A stretch of 64,000 nucleotides of DNA from a candidate division SR1 bacterium (GTDB lineage Bacteria > Patescibacteriota > Gracilibacteria > Absconditabacterales > Absconditicoccaceae), in assembly GCA_026397515.1 (NCBI GenBank), contig JAPLUU010000019.1, positions 1 through 64,000 of the forward strand, read 5' to 3'. The notes under the pieces were generated by a model. It had not been told where the DNA came from. It made no database searches and worked only from the letters and a program-made list of their open reading frames with translations. A program made the translations under genes and the position numbers. Shown here piece by piece: positions 1-12,031 of this stretch. The number at the start of each line of letters is the position of its first letter. Within the stretch, counting starts at the first letter, position 1.

Positions 1-3000
1 ACTATAATATGGGTTGCCTCCTGCGTATTTCGTTCATCGTAAGAGTCTAGAAAGAATAGTTCCAAACTGAGCTCTATCGACTTCTTGCTCGGGATTAAAA
101 TTTATATTCATAGTCACACCATCACTTGCATATCACATAAGTCACAATCTACATGCAGCCATTGCATAGTATTGGCTTGTTTTATCAAATGATTTCATAT
201 CAGTGAATGTACATGTTGCTCATGTAGAGACAGTTTTTCATAACACATTAATTGCAAAATTACTTATCATCTTCGCCATATCTTTTCTGAGTAATGATCA
301 TTGCATATTTGCTTTTTGGATAGTAGGCATCGTAGTGATATCATATCCATATGCTCGTAAATAAGCATTATTAAGCTCTAATGAAAAGAGAGATCATAAA
401 ATACTTGCTGCTGGTTTATTAGTTGCACCATGAAATGGTAGTACATGCACAATCTTTTCTATCAATGAACATTTTCCACAAAGAGTATCATAATAACTAT
501 CGCTGCAATCTCTTTGTACAGGACATTGATCTTTGATTAATGATGGAGATCAATCTCCATTACCTCCACTGGGTGAAGATGGTGGTGTTACTGGTGGTGT
601 AGATGCAATCACATTGACGGTCCTAAAAGCATTTCATGTATTACCAGCATTATCGATATAAAAATATTCAATGGTATATATTCCGACAAGTCATGTATTT
701 ACCGTTCAACTTAAGTTGGCAGTACCAGTACCATCAACATTGTCTATCCATGTAGCTCATAGTTCGGTGTAGGTGTTGCCATACACTGTATTTATAATTC
801 AAGATCCATTGAGTGTAATTACAGGAGATTCATCATCTGCTATATAGAAAATACTATCATTTATACTAATATCAGCGGTATCATCATTGTCTCGATCAAA
901 TTCTGCATAGACAGTTTTGACACTAGTTTCACCAGTAAATATGGTCCATCATGCTGTTGCTGTATAACCTGCCCAATTACTTCGTGTGATACCATCATTA
1001 GAAAATCTCATCTGCATGGCTTCTGGGGTGGTAGAAACATTGAGTGTAACATTTCCGAAAAAAGTTGAAGCAGCATCATTATTGATAGTAAATAATCACG
1101 TCATAGAACTTTGAGGAAGTGTAGCAGCAAAATCAGTAAAGTGGCTAGTGGTGAATGATATATAAGGAGCTCAGTTATTTTCCGTTACGAATGTTTGGGT
1201 CTGTGGATATCGTGTCACTCCATTATCTTCAGAATAATAAATATTGATCATATCTCATATAACCCCACTTGGTGCATTTACCGATAATGTAGCAATTCAT
1301 CAGCTAAGATACAATAATTCCTGACTTCATATATTAAATGCAGTAACAACATTTTCATCATTTATACTTTCTATTGATTTGGTTGCTGGCATAGAAATGA
1401 TGCCTGTATAATTAGTCGTATTATCTGCTTCCTTGAATTGAGTGTCAGCTTGTATATCCAATTGAATATTTTGATTTTTGAGATTCAATGTTGTAGGAAT
1501 ATATCCACTCGTTTGACTAAGTGAAATAGCATTGGATCATACAAGATCTCATCAGCTCTGGACATATCATTTACTAGTAAATTCATTTTTCATAATAGTA
1601 GTATCACTAGAATTTGGAAGGATAACGAGATCACTATCACCATACAGACTCGCAATATACGGATCCGCTTGATTTTGATATGTAGTAAATAATCACCCAA
1701 CAACTATTTCTTTATTATTTTTAATAGTGATTGTATTTACTGTATTATTAAATCAACTTCCCACATCAAAGTTCGGGTCTATAATACCATCACTATATAG
1801 GCAGATGATTCTATTTGCTGGGAGAGATTTATAAGTAGTAAATGCTCCTCAGACTAAAATCTTACCATTATCTTGTATGGCTAAAGTATTAACAGAAACA
1901 CTGAAACCACTATTGGTAACAAAATCAGTATCTCTAGATCAGTCAGTATTAAGGCGGATAATCCTTACTGCTGGAGCTCATTGATACGTCGAAAAGTTTC
2001 CTCAAACGACTATTTTCTCGTCATTTTGGATAGCCAGCGCTGCTACATTTGGACCACCAAAACTATTTCATATAAGAAATCATGTATCTATGGTTCCATC
2101 GCTATTTGTACGTACAATTTTATTTGCTGTTGTTCAACTATAGGTAGTAAAAGATCATCCTACGATTATCTTACCATCATCTTGGATAGCTAGTGCTTGT
2201 ACATTACCTGGAAATCCGTTTCCCATGAAGAATCCTGTATCTATACTTCCATTACTATTGAGACGGATAATCCTATTCGCTGTCGTTCAATTATAGGTAG
2301 TAAAAGATCATCATATGATAATTTTGCTATTGTCTTGGATAGCTATAGTGTTGATGGTGTTGTTAAACCCACTTCATATGATAAATGAATTGTCTATAGT
2401 CCCATCTGTATTCAAACGGACAATTCTATTCACTGTCGTTCAGCTATATGTGGTAAATGCTCCTCAAACTAGTATCTTTCCATCATTTTGAATCGCTAAT
2501 GTTGAAACAGTATTGTTAAATCCATTCCCCATTAAGAATCAGGTATCTGCAGTTCCGTCAGTATGTATACGGACAATCTTATTTGTTACGATCCCATTGT
2601 ATGAAATAAATGTTCACCCTGCAATGATTTTGCCATCAGCTTGTGCTATGATTGCTTTAATTTCATTATCAAATCCATTTCAGACAGCAAAACTTGGATC
2701 TTTGGTACCATCTCCATTCAAACGGGTAATCCTACTAACTGCTACACCATTGTATGTCGTAAATGTTCCACCAACCAAGAGTTTCCCCCCGCTTTGTATA
2801 ACTAAAGAATTAAACCCAATTCACATAAGGAATCCAGTATCTATAGTTCCATTAGTATGTAGGCGAACAACTCTGTTTGCTACTGCTCAGCTATATGCAG
2901 TAAATAGTCATCAGATCACTATCTTCCCATCATCTTGGATAGCAATATCATTGATGATTTCGTTAAAACCACCTCCGCTAACGAAACCAGTATCTGCACT

Positions 3001-4083
3001 TCAATTTGTATTTAGACGCATAATATCAATACCATCTGTTTCATGGTACAGTGTAAATGCTCATCCCACAATGATTTTTTCATCATCTTGTAATGCTAAT
3101 GCAGTTACATTTGCATTAAACCCATTTCAAATATGGAAGTCGAGATCTCTTGATCAGTCGCTATTGAGACGAACAATCCTGCTAGCTTCTTTACTTTCAA
3201 TTCGTGTGTTATCCATTGTCCAAGTATTCCATTGTCACCAATTTCCTCCATTATCTCAACAACTTATCTCATCTAGAGAAACTCCATCATCACAACTATA
3301 TGCTTCACAGGTTACTTGATCTAGAGAAACTCCATCGCTACATGATCCTACACTTTCACAACTTACTTGATCGGTATATTGAGTATCACTACAGGATCGG
3401 GTGCTACCAGATCATCTAAAGAATGAAAACATACCACCAACTACGATTTTCCCATCATTCTGTATGAGAATAGCTTTCACAGTGTTATCAAATCAGTCTA
3501 TAATATCAAAAGTATTATCTCTACTCCCATCAGTATTAAGACGGAGTAATCTCTCCGCACTTACTCATTTATATGATGTAAAATCTCCTCCTACTACGAT
3601 TTTCCCATCATCCTGGATAGCTAAAGCATAGAGAAGGGCAGAGCCACCAAGGCCAGTTCCACTATCGAATGTGTCGTCTCTCGATCAATCACTATTGAGA
3701 CGAATTAACTGATTCGCTGGTATGCCATTATACGTATGAAAGTTTCCTCCAATGAGAATTTTTCCATCTATTTGTATAAGTATTTTTCGTACTATTCCAT
3801 CAAATCAGCTTCAGATATCAAAGGAGTAATCATTTGTTCCATCAGCATTAAGACGAATGATTCTATTCGTTACGACTCATTGATATGAGGTAAAATTACC
3901 TCCAATAATAAGTTTCCCGTTATCTTGAACTGCTTGGGTATATATACCTCCGTTAAATCCTATAGGTGTTCATCTATCAAAGCTAGGATTCATACTCGCT
4001 GGGTTAGCAAACGTTTGGGCACATAAAAAAATACCTATTATTGTTATAAGAAGAGTTGCCGATTTGAGTAAGATTTTTTTCAT
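1..4083 (-). CDS. Large secreted beta-propeller surface protein with C-terminal S-layer-like domain (C-terminus beyond window)
   Basis: The start at 4083 gives a signal peptide (MKKILLKS, hydrophobic stretch, A-N-A-like site near residue 30). About a dozen repeats of the type D-G-K-I-V-V-G-G-x-F followed by R-L-N-x-D-G-S fill residues 40-800; this is the DUF5122/delta-60 beta-propeller repeat. A cysteine-rich low-complexity insert lies at nt 3210-3420. An Ig-like DUF5011 domain (GATWIDNVDGTG) is near residue 1100. The last 160 residues contain R-A-Q-F-G-T-I-L-S-R-L-L and resemble SLH-type anchoring domains; the same module ends the LRR protein at 21054-24752. The frame is open to position 1, so the gene continues outside the window. 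Many glycines are UGA. Family calls are from motif recognition; the ligand is unknown. Confidence 0.75.
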
Positions 4084-4162
4084 GGTAATATTAGTCAAGA
4101 ACTTAAAATGTATACTTACGTTAAGTATATCCGAAAATGTATTTTTTGTCAAATTTCGACTA

Positions 4163-4222
4163 ATTTGATAATTCCTTCAATGAAAAAATAGAAAAAATTT
4201 TTCCAAGTAGGGAATATCAAAT
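4163..4222 (+). repeat. 60-bp palindromic element, ATTTGATA family, copy 1
   Basis: The element starts ATTTGATAATTCC and ends GGAATATCAAAT, so its ends are inverted repeats. The reverse complement of 18008-18067 is nearly identical over the same 60 bp. No coding capacity. It looks like a miniature inverted-repeat element. Confidence 0.7.
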
Positions 4223-4281
4223 TTTTTAGAAGAATTTGATGGATCAAATATTTGCTGGATGAAGTAAAAAAATCCATTAAT

Positions 4282-4315
4282 AAAAAAAATCTCCGATAGA
4301 TAAATTCACCGGAGA
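4282..4315 (-). terminator. Rho-independent terminator of the 4395-5018 gene
   Basis: On the minus strand a TCTCCG...CGGAGA hairpin is followed by eight T residues, 80 nt after the stop of the hypothetical gene. Confidence 0.6.
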
Positions 4316-4394
4316 AATTATATAAAAAAATATATATATTTTCTTTTAGACTTGTATACTTACTGTATATTTTATAAGCTAATTTTTTCTTGTC

Positions 4395-5018
4395 TTATCA
4401 TGGGATTCACTGACGTTTTTGAAAAAAATGATATGGAGGTGGTTCATGAGAAGCTTCTCGAGTATGTCTTGAACTTCCTTGAAGTGGTAAATCATATCCA
4501 CGGAATAATATATTCGTAAGCCTTCCTCACATTTCTAATTTGATATCTTCCAAAGAAATACGTCATGATTCTATATATTTTTGAAGTCATCCAGGCAATT
4601 CTCAAACTATTTTTGTGAAATCAAGTGTCTTCATTAATTTTACTCAATATTCGATTCTTCATTTTTGAATTAAAATATCTTGTTCTTTTTTGCTTAATTC
4701 TTTTACCTCTTGGTATCATTTTTTTTCATCTTTTTTTTCTATTTTTTTATTGTATTGTCTTTCTTTTATTGCTCTACCTGCTGTTACTTGCATTTCATTT
4801 TTGAATACCTTCTCAATCTCTCTCGAGTTGAACTTCCAAATATGTCGTATGTAGTGAAGTATTAATTCTTTAAATTCTTCAGGTTTTTCATCTCTTATTC
4901 TCTTTAATCTCTCACTTGGCACATTTACATAATCTTTTTGCATATATCCAAGAATTTCATCAGAGCATTTCTCTAATTTTCTTTCTTTTCTTATATTTGA
5001 TTTTAGCCCAGTATTCAT
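4395..5018 (-). CDS. Hypothetical protein, charged, 207 aa
   Basis: The ATG at 5018 opens a frame that runs through several in-frame UGA (Gly) codons to TAA at 4395-4397. The product is rich in Lys and Glu, with probable helices in the first 140 residues (motif around L-I-L-H-Y-I-R-H-I-W-K-F) and a polar tail rich in Pro, His and Ser. No family recognised and no signal peptide. It stands alone between the surface protein and the rRNA methyltransferase and has its own terminator. Without the UGA reassignment only the first 100 residues would be seen. Confidence 0.6.
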
Positions 5019-5175
5019 TGTCTATATAAAAAAGTATAAAGCAGTTATGTCTTTATATATAAATATGTAACTTATATTGTCAAGATTATTTTTTTAGTTA
5101 ATTGTATAATTGGTTTTCATACATTCACGAAATAGTTGCACATAAAAACTCTCGTGAATACAAATATTTACCAGA

Positions 5176-6741
5176 TTAGCTCAGTACTCAAATACATTCT
5201 ATATGATGAGTCTGAGGAAACATATCAACCGGTTGGATTTCCTTGATGCTAAATCCTCATGCAATCAAAAGTTCGATATCTCTGACCATAGTGACAGGAT
5301 TACAAGAAATATATAACAACTTAAAATCTGATTCTTTTTTCAGATCACAGATCATTTGGACGACATTTTTATGAAGACCATCTCTAGGTGGATCGATGAT
5401 GACGAGTCCAAGATTTTTTATTTTATCTTTGATTTCTGGTGTCTTGGTAAACGCTTTTTCCGCGGGATTAGCCAAAAATATAACTTTATCTTCCAAGCCA
5501 TTGATCTTCGCATTATATCGTGCATCCGTGATTGCTTCTTCGACGATTTCTATTCCTACGAGTTTATCGCCTTTTCCAGATTTCAAAAAACTGATACCAA
5601 TACTTCCTGTTCCACAGTAGAGATCGAGGATCATTCCTTCGATATTTCCGACCATTTTCATAGCCTGACCAAAAAGCTGTTGTGCTCAGAGCGTATTCGT
5701 CTGAAAAAACGAAAAAGGAGACACTCTGAAAGAGATTTCATGAACATTTTCTATTCCTGTTTTTTGTATATCGACAATGGTCTTACCTGTATTTTCTGGT
5801 CATTTTTTAAACATAAGTTTCTCATAGATGTATCAATCTCACCAAAATGTTTTGGTTACGCAATCCTGTGATCTGATAATATCAGCTAAACCATTATTAT
5901 ATGTAATTACCAAGCTCGTTACTTTTTTATTCAAAAACGGATCTTGTTTCAAAAGTTCCAAGAATTCATCCCATTGTCAGATATGCTTATCTTTGAGATT
6001 GTTGTCCGAGACAGCAAGGTTGACGAGAAATTGGTCAGTATTCATTCCTTCTCTTATGACGAGATGTCTAAAAAATCCTTGATGCGTCATTTGGTCATAA
6101 GCGGGGAGTCATGATGTTTTACAGAGTTCTTTGATATATTGGAATATTTCATTCGCTTCATCAGAAATAAGTGCACAATTGTGGATATCTATGATTTTGC
6201 TAAATTCTCCTTGTTTATGAAACCCTACGCTTCGATCAGACAGCGTAACATTCACCCCCTCAGGATTTTTGCTGATATATTTTCCGAAACTAAACTCGAT
6301 TTTGTTCCTATATTTTTTCTCTTCAGGAGATCAGATGATCGACAAGACTTGTAAATCTGGCAATTTTCTTTTGATCTTGGTAAATGCATCATTGACGATG
6401 TCTTCCTTCAATTTCAACTGATTTCCATAACTCAACATCTGCCATTTGCATCCTCCGCAACCTATTTTCCATGGTTCTTTATTCTCATCATTTGATGAAA
6501 GCAACGAGAAAAAATGGGGACAAAAGATTTCTCCATCTACGATTTTAGGATCAAGTGATTGAACATGAGTGATATGTGCTTCCACGTAATCTTTTTTCTG
6601 TTTTACTATTCTCAAATCTACAATACTTCAGGGCAAAGCACCTCATTTGATAAGGATTCTCTTTCCGTCACTCATTCTCGCAAGTCCTACTCATCCATAT
6701 CATATTTTATCTATTTTCACTCTTGTAAGTACTTTGGCCAT
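5176..6741 (-). CDS. 23S rRNA (uracil-C5)-methyltransferase, RlmD/TrmA family
   Basis: 521 aa with the full RumA layout: N-terminal TRAM-like beta barrel (residues 1-60), a cysteine cluster C-P-H-F...C-G-G-C-K-W-Q typical of the [4Fe-4S] site, then a Rossmann methyltransferase domain with D-L-Y-C-G-T-G-S-I-G, D-P-P-R-D-G and the catalytic S-C-N-P-V-T. The family methylates U to m5U in 23S rRNA or tRNA using SAM. The ATG at 6741 lies 16 bp after the adenylate kinase stop, so the two genes are probably co-transcribed. Gly codons near the N-terminus (Y-G-G-V-G) include UGA. Which uridine is modified cannot be told from sequence. Confidence 0.9.
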
Positions 6742-6757
6742 AGGCAAATCTTATATA

Positions 6758-7327
6758 TTAAAGCCCTAATTTACTTTTCAATTCTGCTTGAACTTCTTCT
6801 ATACTTGCATCTGCATTTACGGTGATTGCTTTTCCTAAATCTTCAAAATGTTTAATTACAGGAAGTGTTTCATTATAAAAAACCGCCAGTCTTCTTTCCA
6901 TTGCTTCAGGAGTATCATCTACACGTGCTTCAATAGCAGCTCTTTTTTGCATTCTCTCCAACGCTTTTTCTTTAGAAAGCTCAAAATGTACGATAACATA
7001 GTCCCTTTTGTATTCTTCCATGGTTTTGATCATATATTCTGCTTGTTCCATCAATCTAGGAAATCCATCCATCATGATTCATTTTCCTTCTTTATTTGCG
7101 ATTTGTACGGTAGTATGAAGGAGATCATGCGTGATAAAATTATCTACCATGATACCATTATTTACGATATTTCTGATATAATTTCCTATTCCATTATCAT
7201 TGGACATAAGTGCTCTACAGAGCTGTCACATTTCCATATATACGGTATTTGGATAATCTTTTAAAAGTAGTTTACCTTGAGTTCCTTTTCCACATCCTTG
7301 GACGCCGAGAAATATTAAATCCTTCAT
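6758..7327 (-). CDS. adk: Adenylate kinase (short form)
   Basis: 189 aa. The P-loop reads G-V-Q-G-C-G-K-G-T-Q at residues 8-17, and D-G-F-P-R marks the AMP-binding/catalytic region. Arginines of the LID region (R-M-Q-K-R, R-V-D-D-T-P, R-R-L) are present. The short LID lacks the zinc cysteines of long forms. It converts ATP plus AMP to two ADP in the cytoplasm. UGA encodes Gly in E-M-G-Q-L-C-R and K-G-I-M-M-D. The P-loop has Q where many bacteria have P, an acceptable variation. Upstream partner of the rRNA methyltransferase. Confidence 0.92.
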
Positions 7328-7502
7328 CTGTATTGTTTCTATAAAAAAATAAAAAGAATCTGAATTATTTTACATACATTATACTAACGATGTCTGGCTC
7401 ATTTTCAACGAATTTACTACATTTTCCACTCGGGTGCGATTAGTTGATAATTAAAAAAAATACTGTAGAAAACTACAGCATATTTTAGATTCACTATTGA
7501 TA

Positions 7503-7817
7503 TTACTTTTTAGATAATTCTAAATGATATATTTCTTCTATTCCATTCCATAGAAATATTACATACCATTCACCCCTAAATCCTGATGTTAAGGTTTGAA
7601 ATACGTTTACTACACCTACTACATCACTAAGATAAGTCGTTGTCATTACCATTTGGAGTTCGACAGCATTTAGATAGGGTTTTTTGGCGTAAGAAAGAAA
7701 TCCCTTTTTCGAAACCATATATTCCAAAAATCCTTTTCTAACACCCTCAATGTTGTTTGAATTACTAAGGATTTTTTTTATTTCTTCTTCTTCTATTTTA
7801 GTTTTATCTTTATCCAT
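7503..7817 (-). CDS. Hypothetical protein, 104 aa
   Basis: Complete ORF without UGA, ATG at 7817 and TAA at the low end. Highly charged N-terminus (acidic and Lys-rich for 20 residues), then a mixed alpha/beta segment with aromatic residues (F-R-G-E-W-Y-V-I-F-L-W). No signal peptide, no family recognised. Lies alone between adk and the rpsI terminator. Confidence 0.55.
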   Translation of the reverse strand: MDKDKTKIEEEEIKKILSNSNNIEGVRKGFLEYMVSKKGFLSYAKKPYLNAVELQMVMTTTYLSDVVGVVNVFQTLTSGFRGEWYVIFLWNGIEEIYHLELSKK

Positions 7818-7893
7818 TTTTTTTACTTTTATTTTGTGTGTTTTTAGTATACTAAAATACTTTACATTTTCAATAGTTTATATATAAAATAAA

Positions 7894-7921
7894 CAAAAAA
7901 GCTCTTTTTTCAAAGAGCCTT
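7894..7921 (-). terminator. Terminator of the ribosomal protein operon (after rpsI)
   Basis: The minus strand reads AGGCTCTTT, short loop, AAAGAGCT, then T6. It ends the long rplU-to-rpsI transcription unit, about 40 nt after the rpsI stop. Confidence 0.85.
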
Positions 7922-7962
7922 TTGGAATATATTTGTAGGTTGAAATTCATAATTGAGAACGA

Positions 7963-8385
7963 TTATCTCTTTGACCACGTAGGTCCTTTTCTCGCTTTCT
8001 TGAGACCTGGTTTCTTTCTTTCCTTGATTCTTGGATCTCTTTTGAGTAATCCGTATGGTTTCAATGTAGGTCTGAAATCGGGATTCCATTCAATCAATGC
8101 TCTAGCAAATCCTAGTTTGATAGCATCAGCTTGTCCTGATATTCCTCATCCATTTACCACTATTTCAGCATCAAATTTCTTGAGATAATCAGCACCTAAA
8201 GTATTGAGCGGAGAAAGAGCAGCCTCGAGAAGATAGAGGTTACCACCAAAATAATCTGCCAACGGTTTTGTAGATCCGTTAGAAGTTTTAATAATGAAGC
8301 TTCCACTTCCATTTCCAAAAAGCTTAACAACAGCTGTTGTTTCTTTTCTTCTTCCTATAGCATAGGTATATTCTTTATTAGCCAT
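7963..8385 (-). CDS. rpsI: 30S ribosomal protein S9
   Basis: 140 aa. Begins with [11 protein letters not shown] and ends with the family's conserved basic tail [12 protein letters not shown] in place of the common Q-F-S-K-R. UGA encodes Gly in V-N-G-G-G-I-S-G-Q. Last gene of the operon; preceded by rplM with a 40-bp gap, the usual L13-S9 pair. Confidence 0.95.
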
Positions 8386-8425
8386 TATGTAGAGAGGGTA
8401 TATAAAATGTTAAAATAGGTAGAGA

Positions 8426-8884
8426 TTATTTTTTTAATGGTGTAGGTTTAAAATGATCGTATTTTGTAGTAGTGCCTTTTTCAAGTTTCATTCTCTTGAT
8501 TCTTTTGTCTCTAAGTTTGTTTTTTGCAAGCATTCCTCTTACTACAAAGGTAAGTAATCTCTCAGGATTTTTTTTCATCACGAGATCTCGTGTGATAGTC
8601 TTAAGGTTTCCTTTGTATCCGCTATACGCGTACATAAGATTATCTTGAAGTTTTTTTCCTGTTACTTTAACTTTGTCGATGTTCTCTATAAGTACGAAAT
8701 CACCAGCATCCCAGAAATCAGAATAATATGCTTTGTGTTTTCACAAGAGCAATTTAGCAACTTCAACGGCAAGTCTTCAAAGCACCTTTCCTGTTGCATC
8801 GATTCTCCATCGTTTTCTATCTTTCTCCATATCACCTGGTTTAACTCGGAGTGTCTTGTTAAGATCTTTTTTTGTAAATTCCAT
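8426..8884 (-). CDS. rplM: 50S ribosomal protein L13
   Basis: 152 aa, family length. Conserved W-R-I-D-A-T-G-K-V-L-G-R-L-A, then G-D-F-V-V-L-I-E-N, V-T-G-K-K and V-R-G-M-L. Several Gly codons are UGA. Lies between rplQ and rpsI. Confidence 0.95.
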
Positions 8885-8931
8885 GATTATTATTTCAAAT
8901 AACTAAATGATTTTGTGGTAAAGATTAAGCT

Positions 8932-9318
8932 CTATAATAATTTAAGTAAGATTTTCTGAACACCATCACCTACTCTAAATCCCAATTTATAATCAGCTAC
9001 GAAACTTGATGTAGATCCTGCTTCGATATATTTAGGTAAGAGTACGTTCAATACTTTCTTTCCTTCAGCTTCACCATAAATGATAGATTTGATATATCTG
9101 ATGCTCTCTCTTTTTGCATCTGCTGCAGCAAGTTTTTTGTTCATACTTACAAGCTTAGCGAAAAAAGAATCTATCTCAGATTTAAGAACCTTAGCTCTTT
9201 TTGGTGTAGTAGTTGTCTTCCCGTTTTTTACAAGATTAGTCAACAACTGTCTGATATATACGTCTCTTTTTTTTGCTCCTGTATGTAATTCGAGCATTTT
9301 ATTATCCTTATGTCTCAT
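8932..9318 (-). CDS. rplQ: 50S ribosomal protein L17
   Basis: 128 aa, starts M-R-H-K with the family's R-x-x-L-L-T-N-L-V and T-P-K-R-A-K motifs (T-T-T-P-K-R-A-K here) and ends with the R-V-G-D-G region. No in-frame UGA. Follows rpoA across about 105 bp of AT-rich spacer containing short direct repeats (AACATTCAACATT-like), as in other bacterial alpha operons. Confidence 0.95.
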   Translation of the reverse strand: MRHKDNKMLELHTGAKKRDVYIRQLLTNLVKNGKTTTTPKRAKVLKSEIDSFFAKLVSMNKKLAAADAKRESIRYIKSIIYGEAEGKKVLNVLLPKYIEAGSTSSFVADYKLGFRVGDGVQKILLKLL

Positions 9319-9424
9319 GATACCAACTAAATTAACAATTAAAATATTAATGCTAAGTTCTAAGTGCTAAGTTAAAGGAATTTTTTATTTAGCATTCAAC
9401 ATTTAACATTCAACATTCGGCGAT

Positions 9425-10420
9425 TTAGCCGATAAGTGCTTTATCAATATTTGCCAATGCACTATTGATTTCATCGATAGCTTTTCTACCTACTCATTTC
9501 ATAAGCAAAAGTTCTCCTTTCTTTTTCTTTTCGAGATCTTCTACATACAAGATGTTATTTTTGATCAATGCATTTCTTGTTCTTTCGCTCAATGGAAGTG
9601 CATCAATTGGCATTGTCTTGATATTTGTTTCTTCATGTAATTTATCTTGTACTCTATCAAGGTCTTCGATATCTACCAAGAATGATCTGTCGATATATAC
9701 ATTATCAAAGATGAATAACTTAGCATATGATGCTAATACTTCTCCAGCAAACATCATAATCTCTTTTGGAGATATCCCTTTGTACCATGCTCTAACTTCG
9801 ATAACCAAAAGGTCTTTGATGGATCCCGTAAAGTCTTCAATAACTTCTTCAACTTCATATTTTGCATAATCGATAACTTTGAATTCATTGTCTATCAAAA
9901 GCATATTTACATCTATATCATCGTCTTTTCTATCGCGAGATCTAAGATAATCAATACTGTAATATCCATATCATTTTTCTATTCTTATATCGATATTCAA
10001 CTCAACTGATGGATCAGTTATTTCAAATAATTCAACATCTTCATTCAAAAGTTCTATTCCAGCAGGCAATTTGATATTGTTTGATGTATACAATCCTATC
10101 CCTGAAAATCTTTGAGAAATCCATTGGATATTGTCAGCTTTTTCGTCTACTTTGAAGCGAAGTGTTTTGAAGTTTAACATCATATCAATGACACTTTCTT
10201 TTACTCAATCAATTACGTGATATTCATGATTTACTCATTTAATCTTTAATCCGGTGATAGCTCACCCAATACTATATCACAAAATAATTCTTCTTAATGC
10301 GTTTCCAAGTGTCTGTCCAAATCCTCTAGGCAGATACTTCACCTCAAATTTGGTCGTTGTATCGTCTACTTGTGAGACAATAATTTTTGGAGCTCAGATG
10401 AATTTTTGTATATCCAACAT
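9425..10420 (-). CDS. rpoA: DNA-directed RNA polymerase alpha subunit
   Basis: 331 aa. N-terminal dimerisation domain with F-G-Q-T-L-G-N-A-L-R-R-I-I-L, then a C-terminal domain with the helix-hairpin-helix region ending G-V-G-R-K-A-I-D-E-I. Several Gly codons are UGA, including those in I-G-G-A-I-T-G. The alpha CTD contacts UP elements and activators. Sits between rpsD and rplQ as expected. Confidence 0.95.
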
Positions 10421-10504
10421 GCAGAGTAATAAAGAGTAAAAATATTTTTGTTTTGTAATATACTTTGTAATATACCAGGATTATGCTTGTATAATCTACC
10501 AAGA

Positions 10505-11125
10505 TTATGCTCTCGCATAAAATTCGATAACTTTCAAAAGATCGGCAGGTATTCCAAGTTCTCCAACCTGAGGATCATTAAGTACTTCAACAGCATTAGC
10601 TGCTTTGTCTAATTTTACCCATGATGGTGTTTTTCCTTTAACTTCTGCAGCATTTTGGCTGTAGAGCGCAGAATCTTTTAATTTTTCTTTTAAACTAATT
10701 TTGTCTCCAATAGATACAAATGATGATGGTATATTATGTTTTTTACCATTTAACAAGAAGTGACCATGATTAACCATTTGTCTTGCTTGCATCATAGTTT
10801 TTGCAAGTCCTGATCTATATACGGTAGAATCCATTCTTCTTTCTAAAAATTGAAAGAGTGCAGTATCATGCGTGATATTTTTGTTCTTAGCATATTTTGC
10901 AGCGATATCTTTCACGATTCTTACAAATTGTCTTTCAGATAACATGTACATTCTTTTGAGTACTTGTTTATTTCTCAAAAGTTTTCCATATTCAGAAGAT
11001 CTTTGCATGTTAGCACCATGTTGTCCAGGCAAGCTTCTATTCTTTTTTACATTATATTTCTTTGATCAGAATAGATCAACTTGTTCTCTCCTACATAATT
11101 TGAACTTAGGTCACGTATATCTCAT
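10505..11125 (-). CDS. rpsD: 30S ribosomal protein S4
   Basis: 206 aa. The true start is the ATG at 11125 (M-R-Y-T-G-P-K-F-K-L-C-R-R-E), reached only if two UGA codons are read as Gly; the internal L-P-G-Q-H-G motif is not the start. The S4 domain (A-R-Q-M-V-N-H-G-H-F) is intact. Binds 16S rRNA and nucleates 30S assembly. Confidence 0.95.
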
Positions 11126-11167
11126 TAAACAATTAATTTATAATTTAAAATGGAAATAAGTTGCATA

Positions 11168-11581
11168 TTAAATTCTCTTTTTTCTCTTTCATTTACATCC
11201 TCCAAATTGGATAGCGGTATTTTCTTTGATGTATTGGATATCGATAAGTCCAATTTCATTGATAGCCTTGAAAACTCCATCTCTTGCCAATCCACATCCT
11301 CTAAAGACAACTCATATTTCTTTGAGTCCAAGCCCTTGAGCTTCTTTTAATATTTGTTTTGTCAAAACTTCAGCAGCATATGGTGTGCTTTTTTTACTTC
11401 ATTTGTATCCGAGTTTTCCTGTTCCTCCTCCTAGGACTCTATTACCATTTTCGTCAACTAAGGCAAGAATAGTATTGTTGTCAGTAGTTTGTACATGAAG
11501 AACTCAGCTATCCAATTTAATATCTCTTTTCTTTTTTGGAGTAGCAACTTTTGCTTTAGCAGCTGTTGTAGGTGTAGCCAT
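11168..11581 (-). CDS. rpsK: 30S ribosomal protein S11
   Basis: 137 aa. Conserved L-H-V-Q-T-T-D-N-N-T, G-G-G-T-G-K-L-G-Y-K-G and V-F-R-G-C-G-L-A-R-D. Four Gly codons, including Y-K-G-S-K-K and C-K-G-K-R, are UGA. The C-terminus is short and basic. No long standard-code frame covers this gene, so it is invisible without recoding. Confidence 0.93.
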
Positions 11582-11631
11582 AATGTAACAGTAATCATAA
11601 ATTAAAATTGTACGTAGATGGTATGTAGTGA

Positions 11632-12006
11632 TTATTTTTTCAATACTGGTCTAACTTTATTTCTTCCCATAAGTTTCTTTGCAGTCTTTGCGTTTTTTCT
11701 TGTCAATTGGCCTCTAACAGGCAATCCAAGATTATGTCTCATACCTCTATAACATTTAATTTCTTTCAATCTCTTGATAGCAAATGCTATTTCTCTCTTG
11801 AGATCATTTTCAAGAACGTATTTTGCTATTTGTTCAAGAATCTTTTTTTGTTCATCTTCAGAAATATCTTTTACCTTTTTGAGGTAATCTACTTTAGCGT
11901 TTTCGAGGATGGTTTTAGATCTTTTGAGACCAATACCATACAAAGAAGTGAGTCAAATCCAGATAGATTTATTTTCTGGTAGAACGTGTCACGATAGTCT
12001 AAACAT
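11632..12006 (-). CDS. rpsM: 30S ribosomal protein S13
   Basis: 124 aa. F-R-L-S-G-H-V-L-P near the start, Y-G-I-G-L-K-R-S, then Y-R-G-M-R-H-N-L-G-L-P-V-R-G-Q and a basic tail. Two N-terminal glycines are UGA, so the start at 12006 needs code 25. Follows rpmJ. Confidence 0.95.
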
Positions 12007-12031
12007 GCGAATAAAAAACAAATAAATAAAA

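Larger units (their letters stand above)
4084..4394. other. Intergenic stretch, 311 bp, no gene seen
   Basis: I see no credible ORF. The stretch is very AT-rich and holds one copy of the 60-bp ATTTGATA palindromic element (4163-4222) and a minus-strand terminator (4282-4315). The promoter of the surface protein probably lies just upstream of 4083, but I cannot place its boxes with confidence. Confidence 0.6.
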
